64,000 nucleotides of DNA from Rhizobium oryzicola (GCF_030504645.1 NZ_JAUKWQ010000005.1:1-64000); one strand, 5' to 3'. Numbered from the stretch's first letter, positions 27,343 through 36,062 are shown. Notes: a model not told the origin generated them from the letters alone. A program made the numbers and translations.

Positions 27343-28453
27343 AGCTGTAGACAGGACGCGGCTGGGTCTTGCGCTTTCGGGCGGCGGTGTCCGTGCGGCG
27401 GTATTCCACCTAGGCGTTCTCCGGCATCTTGCAAAGCTGGGCCGTCTCGAGGAAGTTGCGCAGATGTCTACTGTTTCCGGAGGTAGCCTGATAATCGGCG
27501 CGATCTTCTCCCACGCAGATTTCAAATGGCCTACCTCCGAGCAGTTCTTAAACGAGATCTATCCCGTGCTTCGGGGAAGGCTTACGGCCGGCGACCTGTT
27601 CAGCCTCAGCGCGCTGGGCTGGCGTGGAATTATTCGGGAGAACATTCGAATCCTTTTCCGAAGAGCCGAGATACTTTCCGAACTTCTCTCCGCTCGCTGG
27701 TGCGTCCGAGGATCGGTGAAGGATCTGCCCGACACGCCCGAATGGCATATCAACACGACCTGCTTCGAGACCGGCAAGAACTGGCGGTTCTCGAAGAGGA
27801 TGATGGGAGACTGGCAGTTCGGGCGTCACTTCAGCCCGGACGTCCCGATCGCGAAGGCTATCGCGGCGTCGGCAGCAGTTCCTTACGCGATCGGTGTCCT
27901 ACGGCTAGAGCTGCCAGAACATGGCTGGTGGAAGACGGACCGGGCGACAAAGAAGCCGCAAGAGAAGATTTCACGGCCCATGCGGCGCGTTCGGCTCTGG
28001 GATGGCGGGGCATACGAGAACATGGGTCTGGAGGCCCTCTACAAGCCTGCCGACGGCCTTCAGGGATGCGACTTCCTCATCTGCAGCGATGCCTCGGGGC
28101 CGTTGACGCCCCCGAAGCCTTTTTCGATCACCGGGATGCTTCAGGGCAGGCTCAACTCGCCGCGCCTCTTCGACATCGCAAGCGATCAGATACGGGCACT
28201 ACGATCGCGCATGCTGATGGGATCGATCCAGCGTGGAGAAGTGAAGGGCGTCCTGATTCGAATGGGCGTTTCCATGCGGCAGTTCGGCATGGAGCCAGCC
28301 GCGCTTGCGGAGCGGCTCACCGACGAGCAGAGCGCTCTCTCGCTGAACTACCCGACGAACTTGACAAAGATATCGGAGGACGACTTCGATCTTCTTTCGC
28401 GCCATGGCGCGGAGGTTTGCGAAGCCACTTTAGTCACTTACATGCGCGCTTGA
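27335..28453 (+). CDS. Patatin-like phospholipase
   Basis: A 372-residue cytoplasmic lipase-fold protein. The oxyanion-hole loop is SGGGVRAA (residues 15-22), the nucleophile S48 is in TVSGGS, and the catalytic Asp is D223 in LWDGGAYEN, giving the Ser-Asp dyad. The nucleophile elbow is T-x-S-x-G rather than the usual G-x-S-x-G. Patatins such as CapV act as membrane-degrading effectors in CBASS, so the operon position after the E2-E1-JAB gene suggests an effector role. ATG 27335 lies inside the end of the preceding gene (8-base overlap), which points to translational coupling. No signal peptide or membrane helix is seen. Confidence 0.85.
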   Translation: MDKAVDRTRLGLALSGGGVRAAVFHLGVLRHLAKLGRLEEVAQMSTVSGGSLIIGAIFSHADFKWPTSEQFLNEIYPVLRGRLTAGDLFSLSALGWRGIIRENIRILFRRAEILSELLSARWCVRGSVKDLPDTPEWHINTTCFETGKNWRFSKRMMGDWQFGRHFSPDVPIAKAIAASAAVPYAIGVLRLELPEHGWWKTDRATKKPQEKISRPMRRVRLWDGGAYENMGLEALYKPADGLQGCDFLICSDASGPLTPPKPFSITGMLQGRLNSPRLFDIASDQIRALRSRMLMGSIQRGEVKGVLIRMGVSMRQFGMEPAALAERLTDEQSALSLNYPTNLTKISEDDFDLLSRHGAEVCEATLVTYMRA

Positions 28454-28841
28454 TCCTGCTTTCCCGGCGGACTTTCGCGGCGTTAGTAGCGGAGACCACC
28501 ATTTGCTGTTCAGGTTGCCTGTGGCGGGAGCCGCTCGGATCGTTCACGAATTCTACGCTACACGTTCGAAGTCACAAGCGACAACTTAGATATTTTCCTG
28601 GGAAGAGAGCAACGCTCCAGCCTGCTTCGACGCCAATGACGGACCTGTGAATTGGACGCCATTTATTAACGGGTTGGCGTCATACCTGCGGTATCGGATA
28701 GAGGAAGCGGCGGGCTTAGACGCCGCTTCCGCGATCGGATGTTCCACAGTGGTCTAGGATGCCGCTGTGGAGGGCAAGGCTTCGAGGTCTGCCCTGCTTC
28801 CTAGCCGGCGGAAAGGCCTTCTGCCGAAGGTTCTGAAGTTG
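28454..28841. other. Gene-free stretch with one strong hairpin
   Basis: About 390 bases between the patatin gene and the convergent PIN-like gene. Apart from the perfect inverted repeat at 28703-28730, nothing recognisable was seen. Confidence 0.5.
28703..28730. repeat. Perfect 10-base inverted repeat
   Basis: GGAAGCGGCG and CGCCGCTTCC flank an 8-base loop (GGCTTAGA). Neither side is followed by a T run, so it is not a standard intrinsic terminator, though it lies between two convergent genes and could still end transcription or stabilise mRNA. Confidence 0.6.
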
Positions 28842-29372
28842 CTATTCGGCTGCGCTGCTGTGAGGTGGCGCAGCCGCACTGGTAGGTGGGTATGGTTGCT
28901 GGCTTGGCATCTGGTGCAGCATCAGCGCGGGGTTAAATATGCCGGGCAGGGGAAACACGGAATCGATACGCTCTAGATCTCTCGTCTTAACAGCAGCGAT
29001 CGGTAGCTCTGTCACGATTGAGGCAGCAGCAACCATCGGATAGTGCCCATAGCTGGGCAGTTTTGCGCGTTCGTTGGGAAGCCATGTGTTGCGGAGAGGC
29101 GCGTGGTCAAGGATGCGTGCCAGAACGCGTGCGATATCCCTGTCCCTGTTCCCGATCACTTCAACGCCTGTAAGCAGTTCCTCGTAGAACTTGCGAAGCT
29201 CGGCTGCCTTGCAGGCATCCCTTTTGGATAGAGCCTCCAATCCTCTTTCGATCGTCAGGCATGTGCCAAACGGTATGGCGATCTGTGATCGCTCGAAGAA
29301 ATTCAGCAATCCGAGTTTTGGTCTACGTTTGGAAAATTCGCTGAGCACGCAAGCGGTTATTAGATATTTCAA
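28842..29372 (-). CDS. VapC/PIN-like protein with lost acidic residues
   Basis: A 176-residue protein with the outline of a VapC toxin: YLITACVLSEF where VapC has LLDTNVLSE, then ALSKRDACKAAELRKFYEEL, GNRDRDIARVLARIL, and AAASIVTELPIAAVKTRDLE where VapC has DaxIAAtA and TrNxxDF. The first catalytic Asp is replaced by Thr and the DaxIA Asp is absent, so RNase activity is doubtful. A Pro/Ala-rich tail follows. The start is TTG 29372 with GGAG 6 bases upstream. No antitoxin gene was found next to it. It may be a decayed toxin or a non-catalytic binding protein. Confidence 0.6.
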   Translation of the reverse strand: MKYLITACVLSEFSKRRPKLGLLNFFERSQIAIPFGTCLTIERGLEALSKRDACKAAELRKFYEELLTGVEVIGNRDRDIARVLARILDHAPLRNTWLPNERAKLPSYGHYPMVAAASIVTELPIAAVKTRDLERIDSVFPLPGIFNPALMLHQMPSQQPYPPTSAAAPPHSSAAE

Positions 29373-29806
29373 TTTCTGTCTCCTAAGGATTCAGCACCGT
29401 TGCTTAGGCAGGTGCCGGGGAAATGTACGGCGTCAAAGACGTCGGCTTTGTTAACAGCGGGGCAGCACCTAAAAAATGTTGAATCCTATGCAGCGGTGAA
29501 GCTGATTTCCCTCGTCGGTGCCCTCAACGTTTCATCTGCCGTCCAGGTCCTGCGCTGAACAATACTTCTTTGGAATGACAGCTAGTGACATTGAGCCAGT
29601 CGATTTCATCGTTCGACCCTGGCTATCGAGTAATCGGTAAGGACCAGCAACAGCGTCGAGGGGCAACTATGCCCGTGAAAGTCTCTAGCGTGATATCGGA
29701 TCAATACTGCAATTTTACCCAAGATCGTGTCGGGCGAGCACGTGATCGGGCTTGGAGAGAATGCTTCAACGACTTATCGTCTGTTCCTTATTTGTTCTGA
29801 ACGGAT

Positions 29807-29835
29807 TTGACACACTCCTAATGGCGAGTTAACCT
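29807..29835 (+). promoter_or_regulatory. Promoter-like sequence upstream of tnsA
   Basis: TTGACA (29807-29812) and TAACCT (29830-29835) are separated by 17 bases, a perfect -35 with a partial -10. It points toward the leader and the tnsA-tnsB-tnsC-tniQ operon. It was judged by eye only. Confidence 0.4.
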
Positions 29836-29927
29836 CAACCTAATGTACCGGGTAATTTTTCTTACGAAGGGGCTCGCTTTTTAAGTGGCCGGCCGGTACC
29901 AGGGCAGTCTAACCACAGGAGCCAGAC

Positions 29928-29957
29928 ATGAGCAGGATAGGCATACCGTCAAATTGA
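29928..29957 (+). promoter_or_regulatory. Possible 9-codon leader with downstream palindrome
   Basis: CAGGAG stands 6 bases before an ATG opening the frame MSRIGIPSN and then TGA. Nine bases on is the palindrome GGCGGAATTCCGCC (29966-29979) followed by TTTG. A short translated leader followed by a hairpin could attenuate tnsA expression. The palindrome could equally be a protein-binding site. Low confidence. Confidence 0.3.
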
Positions 29958-30251
29958 CTTCTTAGGGCGGAATTCCGCCTTTGAGGTCATTGGTGTGTTT
30001 CAATCTGCTTATCGTCAAGAGGTGCTCCATGCATTTTGCACGTCAGGTCTCCCAGCACATTGCTCTCAGTCGCGCTGGCCTCGGCTTTCTCAGCGTTCCT
30101 CCCCTTCGGAATCCGCGTGTCTTCGGCACCGCCAACCGCTTCACCGAGACCGGTGCGGCGGAGGTCATGGACAGCGGAATAACCCGGTAGCGTCGCGAGC
30201 TCGACTGCGACGGACACCATCTTCTGGAACGAACCGCTGGCGACGAACGCC

Positions 30252-30950
30252 GTGCGCAGGCCTCCTGACACCCATGGCAGGACGCTGCGTGGCTTCTCGA
30301 TCTTTAATGAGACGGTCGTCTATCACGAGAGCGATCTCGAACGGCGCGTCTCCACGGTTCTCCAGCTCCGCAAGGATGTCCGGAAGATCTACTCCCAATA
30401 TCCCGTGCTTCTCTACCGCGACGCCGATGGCGAGATCCGCGAGCACATCTGCGACTACAGCGTCGTCTTCGATGGCGGAGAAATGGTCGCGGTGGTGGTG
30501 AAGCACGCCCGGAAGGAGGCGGCCATGCGTGACATGATCGACCGGGTCCGGGCGTTGGGATTCCTGAAGAAGTCCAAGAGCGGGATCATCGCGCCGGCTG
30601 CGGTAGGCGATATTCGGCTTCTGACAGAGCGCCATGCCACCTACGGCGCTTTCGAACGTGCCGGCCGCATTTTGCGTGCCCGGCGGATGCGGGACGATGC
30701 GGAATACGCGCGCACGCTCGCTATCGTCCGCAATCTCGGCGGGCAGTTCAAATTCGGCGAACTTCTTCGCGGCTGCCCGGATCGTGCGGCGCGGCGAACG
30801 GCGGTGCTCCTCCTTATCGACGACCTCGTCCTCGTTACGGAAGGCTCCGGAAGTATCGACGATCTGACAATGTTGAGGGTCGCCAATTCCGGCGCTGCCC
30901 AGCCTGCCACTCCCCATTTCTCGACGAAAGGTATCGACCATGCTGCATGA
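30252..30950 (+). CDS. tnsA: Tn7-like transposase subunit TnsA
   Basis: A 232-residue endonuclease subunit that cuts the 5' strands at the transposon ends in Tn7-type elements. The N-terminal nuclease domain has RTLRGFSIFNETVVYHESDL with the first acidic residue (E26 or E30), then D68 in HICDYSVVF and K84 in AVVVKHA. This matches the E...D...xxK core, with V instead of Q two residues before the Lys. The rest is the C-terminal winged-helix region. No ATG is available in frame. GTG 30252 is the best start, with the frame open back to a stop at 30180. The 3' end overlaps tnsB by 11 bases. Context with tnsB, tnsC and tniQ makes the call firm. Confidence 0.82.
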   Translation: MRRPPDTHGRTLRGFSIFNETVVYHESDLERRVSTVLQLRKDVRKIYSQYPVLLYRDADGEIREHICDYSVVFDGGEMVAVVVKHARKEAAMRDMIDRVRALGFLKKSKSGIIAPAAVGDIRLLTERHATYGAFERAGRILRARRMRDDAEYARTLAIVRNLGGQFKFGELLRGCPDRAARRTAVLLLIDDLVLVTEGSGSIDDLTMLRVANSGAAQPATPHFSTKGIDHAA

Positions 30951-33198
30951 CTTCCAGAAAACGTCCCACTTCCCGATGCCTCGTGTGTTCCACCATGCCG
31001 TGGTGAAGATGAGCCATATCGATCGCTATTCCGACAACAACGTCGACTGGGTGCCGGTGCGCGTCGACTCCGACGGCTGGCGCTTCCGCAATGAAGCCGA
31101 TGGCCAGCAGGAGGTGTTCAAGGATCACCAGGAGATCTACACGCGGCTTTCTAGCGGGGCCGCGAGCATTCGCTACAAGTACAACGCTCCCGAGGCCCAG
31201 AAGCTGCGCTTCATCTTCGGAGACAAGACCTTCGAGGACATCGGTGGAAAGAGGCGCCATCTGGCGCTTTTTCGCGAAGGGCTGATCAAGCGTTTCGACA
31301 TGGAGCGCGCAGCGCTTGGCAGGAAGCCCCGGTGGTCGAAGGAAATCTTCGAGGCGAAGCTTCGCGGCTGGCGTAACGAGATTTTGACGGAGATGCTGGA
31401 TCTCGACGCATCCGGCCCCGATTGTCGCGCTGACTTGATGATCGAAGTCAATGCTTTCCCCACGCCGTCGGTAAAGACCTTCCGCCGCGACTACAAGCGA
31501 TACCATGAGAGCGGAGAACAGGTTCTGGCGATCGTCCACCGGCATCACGGTCCTGGACAGCACTTTCGTCCGACCGAGGAGGTCGAGGCGCTGGCCTTCG
31601 CCCATAGGCATGCCCTTGCATACATGACCCCTACCAAACCCTCGATGGCAAAGGCATATCTCGATTATGGGGCTGCACTGATTACGGAGAACGCCGGCCG
31701 GGAACGGAAGCTCGGCAAGATCAAGAGGGGCAAGTTCGAGGGGATCATCGCAAAGTTCGACGCCTTCGACAAATGGGACGGCCGTCATGGACGCGCTTCC
31801 GCGATCAAGCACTTTTCGGCCGCGAAGCGCGGGATCAGTGCCCTTTCCATCGGCGAACGCATCGAGATCGATTTCTGGAATGTCGATCTCATGTCGCTAT
31901 TCGTGGAAACCGGGATGTGGTCGATCCTGCCACCGGCATATCGGGCGGCCATCGAGGGTAAGCGCATCTGGTTCGTAGCTGCGATCGATGTCGCCACCCG
32001 CTACGTGCTCGCGTTTCGCGCCAGCCTGAATCCCAATGCAGTCACAGCCGTCGCCGCCATCCGCATGATCATGTCCGACAAGCGCCATATTTCTGATTTC
32101 GTCGGTGCGTCGACGCCTTGGAGCGGCCTTGTCCAGCCGCGCGACATTTTCAGCGACAACGGCACGGAGTTCGCGAACGACCATGTCGAGGGCGTGATGC
32201 GTTCCGCCGGTATCACCTTCAATCGCCCACAGGCTGGAAAGCCTCAGGCACGTCCGTTCATCGAGAGTCTGTTTCACTCCATCGGCCCCCTCCTTGCAAG
32301 CTGGTTCGAGGGGCGTACGTTTGGCTCGATCGCTGAGAAGGGCGACTACAAGCCGGAGCACCGCATCACCCTGCAGGTCGACGAACTCATCAAGCTTTTC
32401 GTCTTCGCGGTCTGCGACATCTACCACAACAAGCCCCATAGCGGACTTGGCGGTGGCACGCCGCACAATGCCTGGGTCCGCGCTGCGCAGGAGCACGGGA
32501 TCGAGTTCCCGAACCAGAATCCGCAGGAGATGCTTCAGATCTTCGGCGTGCGTCACAAGCGCCGTATCAGCGGATATGGCATCACTTATATGGGCGTGCC
32601 CTATGGAAACGACGAACTTCATCGGCAGCGCACTAAGTACGGCCAGATGGAGTTCGAGATCAAGGTCGATCCTGAGAACCTCAGGCACATCGCTGTACGC
32701 GGTGACAAGGGCTGGTTCGTCGTCGAGAACCTCGTCGGCATCGATGATACAGTGTCGCTCTACGAATGGATGGAGGCCCGCCGGCAACTGCGCAGGCAGC
32801 ATGCAGACGAAGCGGAAGCAGGCCTCGAGGCCATGTACAACGCGATCAATCGTCTGCGGGCTATCGGGGAGGCTGCTGCACTCCGTGCTAACTTGACACC
32901 TCGCGTGCTCAACGCCCAGCACTACGACATCATCGAGGCCGAACTTTTCGGGGCTTGGGAAGCAGTCCGAACCGCAGGCACGTCCGTGCTCCACGAGCCC
33001 TTCGCTCTTCCTGAGGATCCCCTGCGCAATGGAACGCTCGCCGATACACGCGCCGTGCCGGACTACCATGAGGCCCGCAAGCGCGATGCGAGGAAGAAGA
33101 AGCCCCGCACCGTGGAGGAAGATCAAGCTTCTGCGGCCGATATCGATGTGGATGTCGATGCCGACATCGTGCCCGACAGCTACTACGAGGAGTACTGA
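30940..33198 (+). CDS. tnsB: Tn7-like DDE transposase TnsB
   Basis: A 752-residue Mu/Tn7-type integrase-fold transposase. The catalytic triad is visible: D311 in IEIDFWNVDL, D406 in DIFSDNGTEFAND and E442 in ARPFIESLFHSI. The N-terminal 290 residues carry DNA-binding domains, and the C-terminal part includes the beta-barrel and an acidic tail (DIDVDVDADI) that in TnsB contacts TnsC. It binds the transposon ends and joins 3' ends to the target. The start at 30940 lies within the end of tnsA. No key residue is missing, so it should be active. Confidence 0.92.
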   Translation: MLHDFQKTSHFPMPRVFHHAVVKMSHIDRYSDNNVDWVPVRVDSDGWRFRNEADGQQEVFKDHQEIYTRLSSGAASIRYKYNAPEAQKLRFIFGDKTFEDIGGKRRHLALFREGLIKRFDMERAALGRKPRWSKEIFEAKLRGWRNEILTEMLDLDASGPDCRADLMIEVNAFPTPSVKTFRRDYKRYHESGEQVLAIVHRHHGPGQHFRPTEEVEALAFAHRHALAYMTPTKPSMAKAYLDYGAALITENAGRERKLGKIKRGKFEGIIAKFDAFDKWDGRHGRASAIKHFSAAKRGISALSIGERIEIDFWNVDLMSLFVETGMWSILPPAYRAAIEGKRIWFVAAIDVATRYVLAFRASLNPNAVTAVAAIRMIMSDKRHISDFVGASTPWSGLVQPRDIFSDNGTEFANDHVEGVMRSAGITFNRPQAGKPQARPFIESLFHSIGPLLASWFEGRTFGSIAEKGDYKPEHRITLQVDELIKLFVFAVCDIYHNKPHSGLGGGTPHNAWVRAAQEHGIEFPNQNPQEMLQIFGVRHKRRISGYGITYMGVPYGNDELHRQRTKYGQMEFEIKVDPENLRHIAVRGDKGWFVVENLVGIDDTVSLYEWMEARRQLRRQHADEAEAGLEAMYNAINRLRAIGEAAALRANLTPRVLNAQHYDIIEAELFGAWEAVRTAGTSVLHEPFALPEDPLRNGTLADTRAVPDYHEARKRDARKKKPRTVEEDQASAADIDVDVDADIVPDSYYEEY

Positions 33199-33200
33199 AC

Positions 33201-34175
33201 GTGGACAATCTGTTGAAACATACGACCGTTCCCAGCTCCGTTCGTGCTGACCTGTATCGTAGCTACATCGAGCATCAGCGAGACAGCCGTCTTCGGGAGG
33301 AGCTTCGCGAACTCATCGAGAATGCCGAGGCGTGCCTTAATGGCGGTGGATCGAGGCGTCGGGCGCTGTTCCTTATCGGAGCATCCGGGAGCGGCAAGTC
33401 CTTCGCTCTCCGCCATCACTTCAGCCTCATTCCTGAGTTCCAGAAACGAACCAATGAGTATGGCGAGCTCTATAGCCCCATCCTGAGCATCGAGGCCCCA
33501 AAACAGTGCACGGCAAAGGACTTCGCCGTCGCCATCCTCAATGCGATTGGGGTACCCACTAAGGTGAAGGTGACCGAGGGCGACCTCTACGATACCCTGC
33601 GGACCCAGCTTCGCGAACGCGGTATCCTCTATCTCCATGTCGACGAGGCTCAGCATCTGCTGCGTCACAAGACCAAGGCTACGGTTCTTGACGTACAGGA
33701 ACGCCTCAAGAGCCTCATGCAGATCGTGGACTGGCCTCTTCACACGATCTATTCGGGCGTTCCGCAGCTTGCCGATCTGCTGACCGGCGACGATCAGCTT
33801 GCGAATCGTTCCCGCGTGATGCGCTTCGTGCCCATCAGCCTTACCAACGAAAAAGCGAAGATCGAAGAGGTGTTTGCCGAGATTGTCGAGAAGAAGTGCT
33901 CTCTCTTCATCCCCGACGAACTCAGGACGAACGACTTCCTGGGACGGCTCTGTCACGCCAACCGCGGCTGCTACGGAAGCATCATCGAAGCAGTCCAGGC
34001 GGCGTGTCTCCTGGCCATGGGAAAGGGGAAACGCGGGATCGACCTGCGCGCCTTCGCATTCAACTACCAGCGCGAAACAGGGTGTCTGCCGAGCGACAAC
34101 ATCTACATCGCGAAGCGTTGGAGTGAGATCGATCCGCACAATGCTCTCGCAGATCTCGCGTCCATTGGAAATTGA
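33201..34175 (+). CDS. tnsC: Tn7-like AAA+ regulator TnsC
   Basis: A 324-residue AAA+ ATPase that links target selection by TniQ to the TnsA-TnsB transposase. Walker A is GASGSGKS (60-67) and Walker B is ILYLHVDEAQ (142-151), with the LPLHTIYSGVP-like sensor region downstream (WPLHTIYSGVPQLADL). The start is GTG 33201, 2 bases after the tnsB stop. The order tnsA-tnsB-tnsC-tniQ is that of compact Tn7-like elements. Confidence 0.9.
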   Translation: MDNLLKHTTVPSSVRADLYRSYIEHQRDSRLREELRELIENAEACLNGGGSRRRALFLIGASGSGKSFALRHHFSLIPEFQKRTNEYGELYSPILSIEAPKQCTAKDFAVAILNAIGVPTKVKVTEGDLYDTLRTQLRERGILYLHVDEAQHLLRHKTKATVLDVQERLKSLMQIVDWPLHTIYSGVPQLADLLTGDDQLANRSRVMRFVPISLTNEKAKIEEVFAEIVEKKCSLFIPDELRTNDFLGRLCHANRGCYGSIIEAVQAACLLAMGKGKRGIDLRAFAFNYQRETGCLPSDNIYIAKRWSEIDPHNALADLASIGN

Positions 34176-34187
34176 GGAGGAATAGAA

Positions 34188-36011
34188 ATGGCACTTCCCG
34201 TTCAGCTCCCTTTCCACGATGACGAAAATCTGGTCGACTTCGTGGCGAGGCTTGCCGCCGCCAATGGATATCCTTCCCTGCGTGCTTTCCTTTTGCATAC
34301 GGAAATCACGGCCGGCAATCTGTTTCATGGCGATGAGGACGCTCTGGCCGTTGTCTCAACGTGGACCGACATGCCGTCCCCTCGTTTGGGAAGGCTTGCG
34401 ACCTACGTGACAGGGCAGGGTGCGACCTGGAGACTCGGCTACGCGACCTTGAGCAAGGATATGCGGCCGGGCCGCACAATGCGTTTCTGCGCCTCCTGCG
34501 TCATGAGCGACCAGGAAAGAGAAGCAGGCCGGCTTGTAGGCAGGGCCTATCGCCGCGCATGGTGGTCTGTCCGCGGAATCGGCGGCTGCCCAGACCACGG
34601 ATGCGGTATCACGACGGTCGAGGTGGCGGCGGCCGTCGACGTCCACGACTTCACTCACTTTGTGAATACGAATCTCGCGCTGGTCGAGGACGCGAGCATT
34701 AACCGGACGCAGAGCTCGACGCCCCGGCTGGACAGATATCTGAGGGATCGCATCCTGAAGCCTGCCCCGGACGACTTCTTGGGTTCCTTGGAAGCCCATG
34801 TTGCGGTCGAGTTTTCACGATATTTCGGGGATTTCTTGAAGCTTCATGGCGAGGTGAATGCGGCCGGCGACGAAGATATCGATTTTCGCGAACGAGGCTT
34901 CCTCATTGCAGCGGGAGGTCGAAGCTCTGTGCGCCAGGTCATCGCCGACGTAATCGACCGGAAGCGGCCATCGACCAAATATATCGAGGCCGTAATCGGA
35001 CCGATGGCACGGTGGCTGCGCCGGAACGCTGAGAATGCATGCTACTTTCCTGTTATCGATCTCATCCAAAACGCGCTCGAAAGGAGCATGCCGTTCGGGG
35101 TCGGCCAGACCATCCTGAAGGATGTGCAGGAACGACATATCTACTGCGTCAACTCGGCCCACGCCGAATTCGGCCTGCCGAAGGAGAGAATTAGGGCGTT
35201 GATGGCATCGAACGACCCGGACTTCCGACACGGGCTGCCCGACGGTTCCACCTATTTCGCAGCCGAAGCGTTGCGCCCGATCCTGGAGGCGGCTGCCGAG
35301 ACGCTGACGACAACTGAGGCTGCGTTCGTGCTCGGTACCACGGAGCAGAGGGTGCATGATCTCCTCTCGGCAGGTATCCTCGAACAGGTCGAAAAGCGGG
35401 GCAACGATGTCAGGGCATATACGCGCATTCCCCGGACTGCGGTGGAAGATTTTTCGGCGAGGTTGGCAAGCCGCATGCCATTGGCGGCTTCCACCGACAA
35501 TTCATACACTTTGTCCGCTGCAGCTCGCTTGTGGAGACGACAGTTTCATACGCTGGTCGCGATGATCCTCGACGGCTGCCTTGCAGCCTCGATCCTGCCG
35601 GGGGAAGGGCCACTTCTAAAAAGGATTCTCCTTTCGAAACGGGCTCTGGTCGAAGATGTTAGCCCCACCGCGGGAAGCCACAATGAACTTGTCCGACTGA
35701 AGGAGGTCGAGTTGGCGCTGGGCACCGCATCGATCACTGTCTCGGATTTGATCGGAAGGGGGTACCTGCGGCAGAAGATCGTCCGGCGTGAGACCGGAAG
35801 GACCGTGAAGTTTGTGGAGCGCGAATCCTTGAACGAATTCTTGGGAGCCTACGCATCGCTCTCGATGATCGCGAAGTCGTGCAAGGGCTATCGGGCGCTT
35901 ATCAAGAAGGAGCTCGACGATGCCGGGGTCCTACCGATCTTCGAACCCTCAGGATCCGTTGCTCGGTTCTACAGCCGTACCGAACTCTCTGAATCCGGAT
36001 ATAAACTCTAG
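34188..36011 (+). CDS. tniQ: TniQ/TnsD-family target-selection protein
   Basis: A 607-residue TniQ-domain protein. The N-terminal TniQ domain (PFHDDENLVDFVARLAAANG) includes a zinc-binding knuckle, C101 and C104 in RFCASCVMS, with C134 and H137 in GGCPDHGC. The long C-terminal region has helical repeats of helix-turn-helix type (EVELALGTASITVSDLIGRG) and probably reads the target DNA, as in TnsD. GAGGAGG precedes ATG 34188. No Cas genes are near, so target choice should be by direct DNA recognition. The target site is unknown; glmS, the Tn7 site, is 12 kb away and is not obviously the one used. Confidence 0.9.
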   Translation: MALPVQLPFHDDENLVDFVARLAAANGYPSLRAFLLHTEITAGNLFHGDEDALAVVSTWTDMPSPRLGRLATYVTGQGATWRLGYATLSKDMRPGRTMRFCASCVMSDQEREAGRLVGRAYRRAWWSVRGIGGCPDHGCGITTVEVAAAVDVHDFTHFVNTNLALVEDASINRTQSSTPRLDRYLRDRILKPAPDDFLGSLEAHVAVEFSRYFGDFLKLHGEVNAAGDEDIDFRERGFLIAAGGRSSVRQVIADVIDRKRPSTKYIEAVIGPMARWLRRNAENACYFPVIDLIQNALERSMPFGVGQTILKDVQERHIYCVNSAHAEFGLPKERIRALMASNDPDFRHGLPDGSTYFAAEALRPILEAAAETLTTTEAAFVLGTTEQRVHDLLSAGILEQVEKRGNDVRAYTRIPRTAVEDFSARLASRMPLAASTDNSYTLSAAARLWRRQFHTLVAMILDGCLAASILPGEGPLLKRILLSKRALVEDVSPTAGSHNELVRLKEVELALGTASITVSDLIGRGYLRQKIVRRETGRTVKFVERESLNEFLGAYASLSMIAKSCKGYRALIKKELDDAGVLPIFEPSGSVARFYSRTELSESGYKL

Positions 36012-36033
36012 GACTATCAACGAAACTCGATGC

Positions 36034-36062
36034 ATAAGCCCGCTTCGGCGGGCTTATTTGTG
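36034..36062 (+). terminator. Intrinsic terminator after tniQ
   Basis: ATAAGCCCGC-TTCG-GCGGGCTTAT forms a perfect 10-base stem with a stable UUCG tetraloop (36034-36057), followed by TTGTG. It lies 23 bases after the tniQ stop. Confidence 0.85.

Larger units (their letters stand above)
29373..30251. other. Long intergenic region before the Tn7-like genes
   Basis: About 880 bases. Short frames here lack recognisable content. Signals seen are a promoter-like pair (29807-29835), a possible 9-codon leader with a good ribosome binding site (29928-29957) and a 14-base palindrome (29966-29979). One end of the Tn7-like element probably lies here, because tnsA normally sits close to an end, but repeated transposase-binding sites could not be defined by eye. 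Confidence 0.45.

Noticed and set aside
29585..29800. A 71-codon frame in the region before tnsA
   Set aside because: No ribosome binding site and no recognisable content.
29995..30501. A 168-codon frame overlapping the tnsA start
   Set aside because: The tnsA frame in the overlap has nuclease motifs; this one is low-complexity Ser/Arg and unlike any family.
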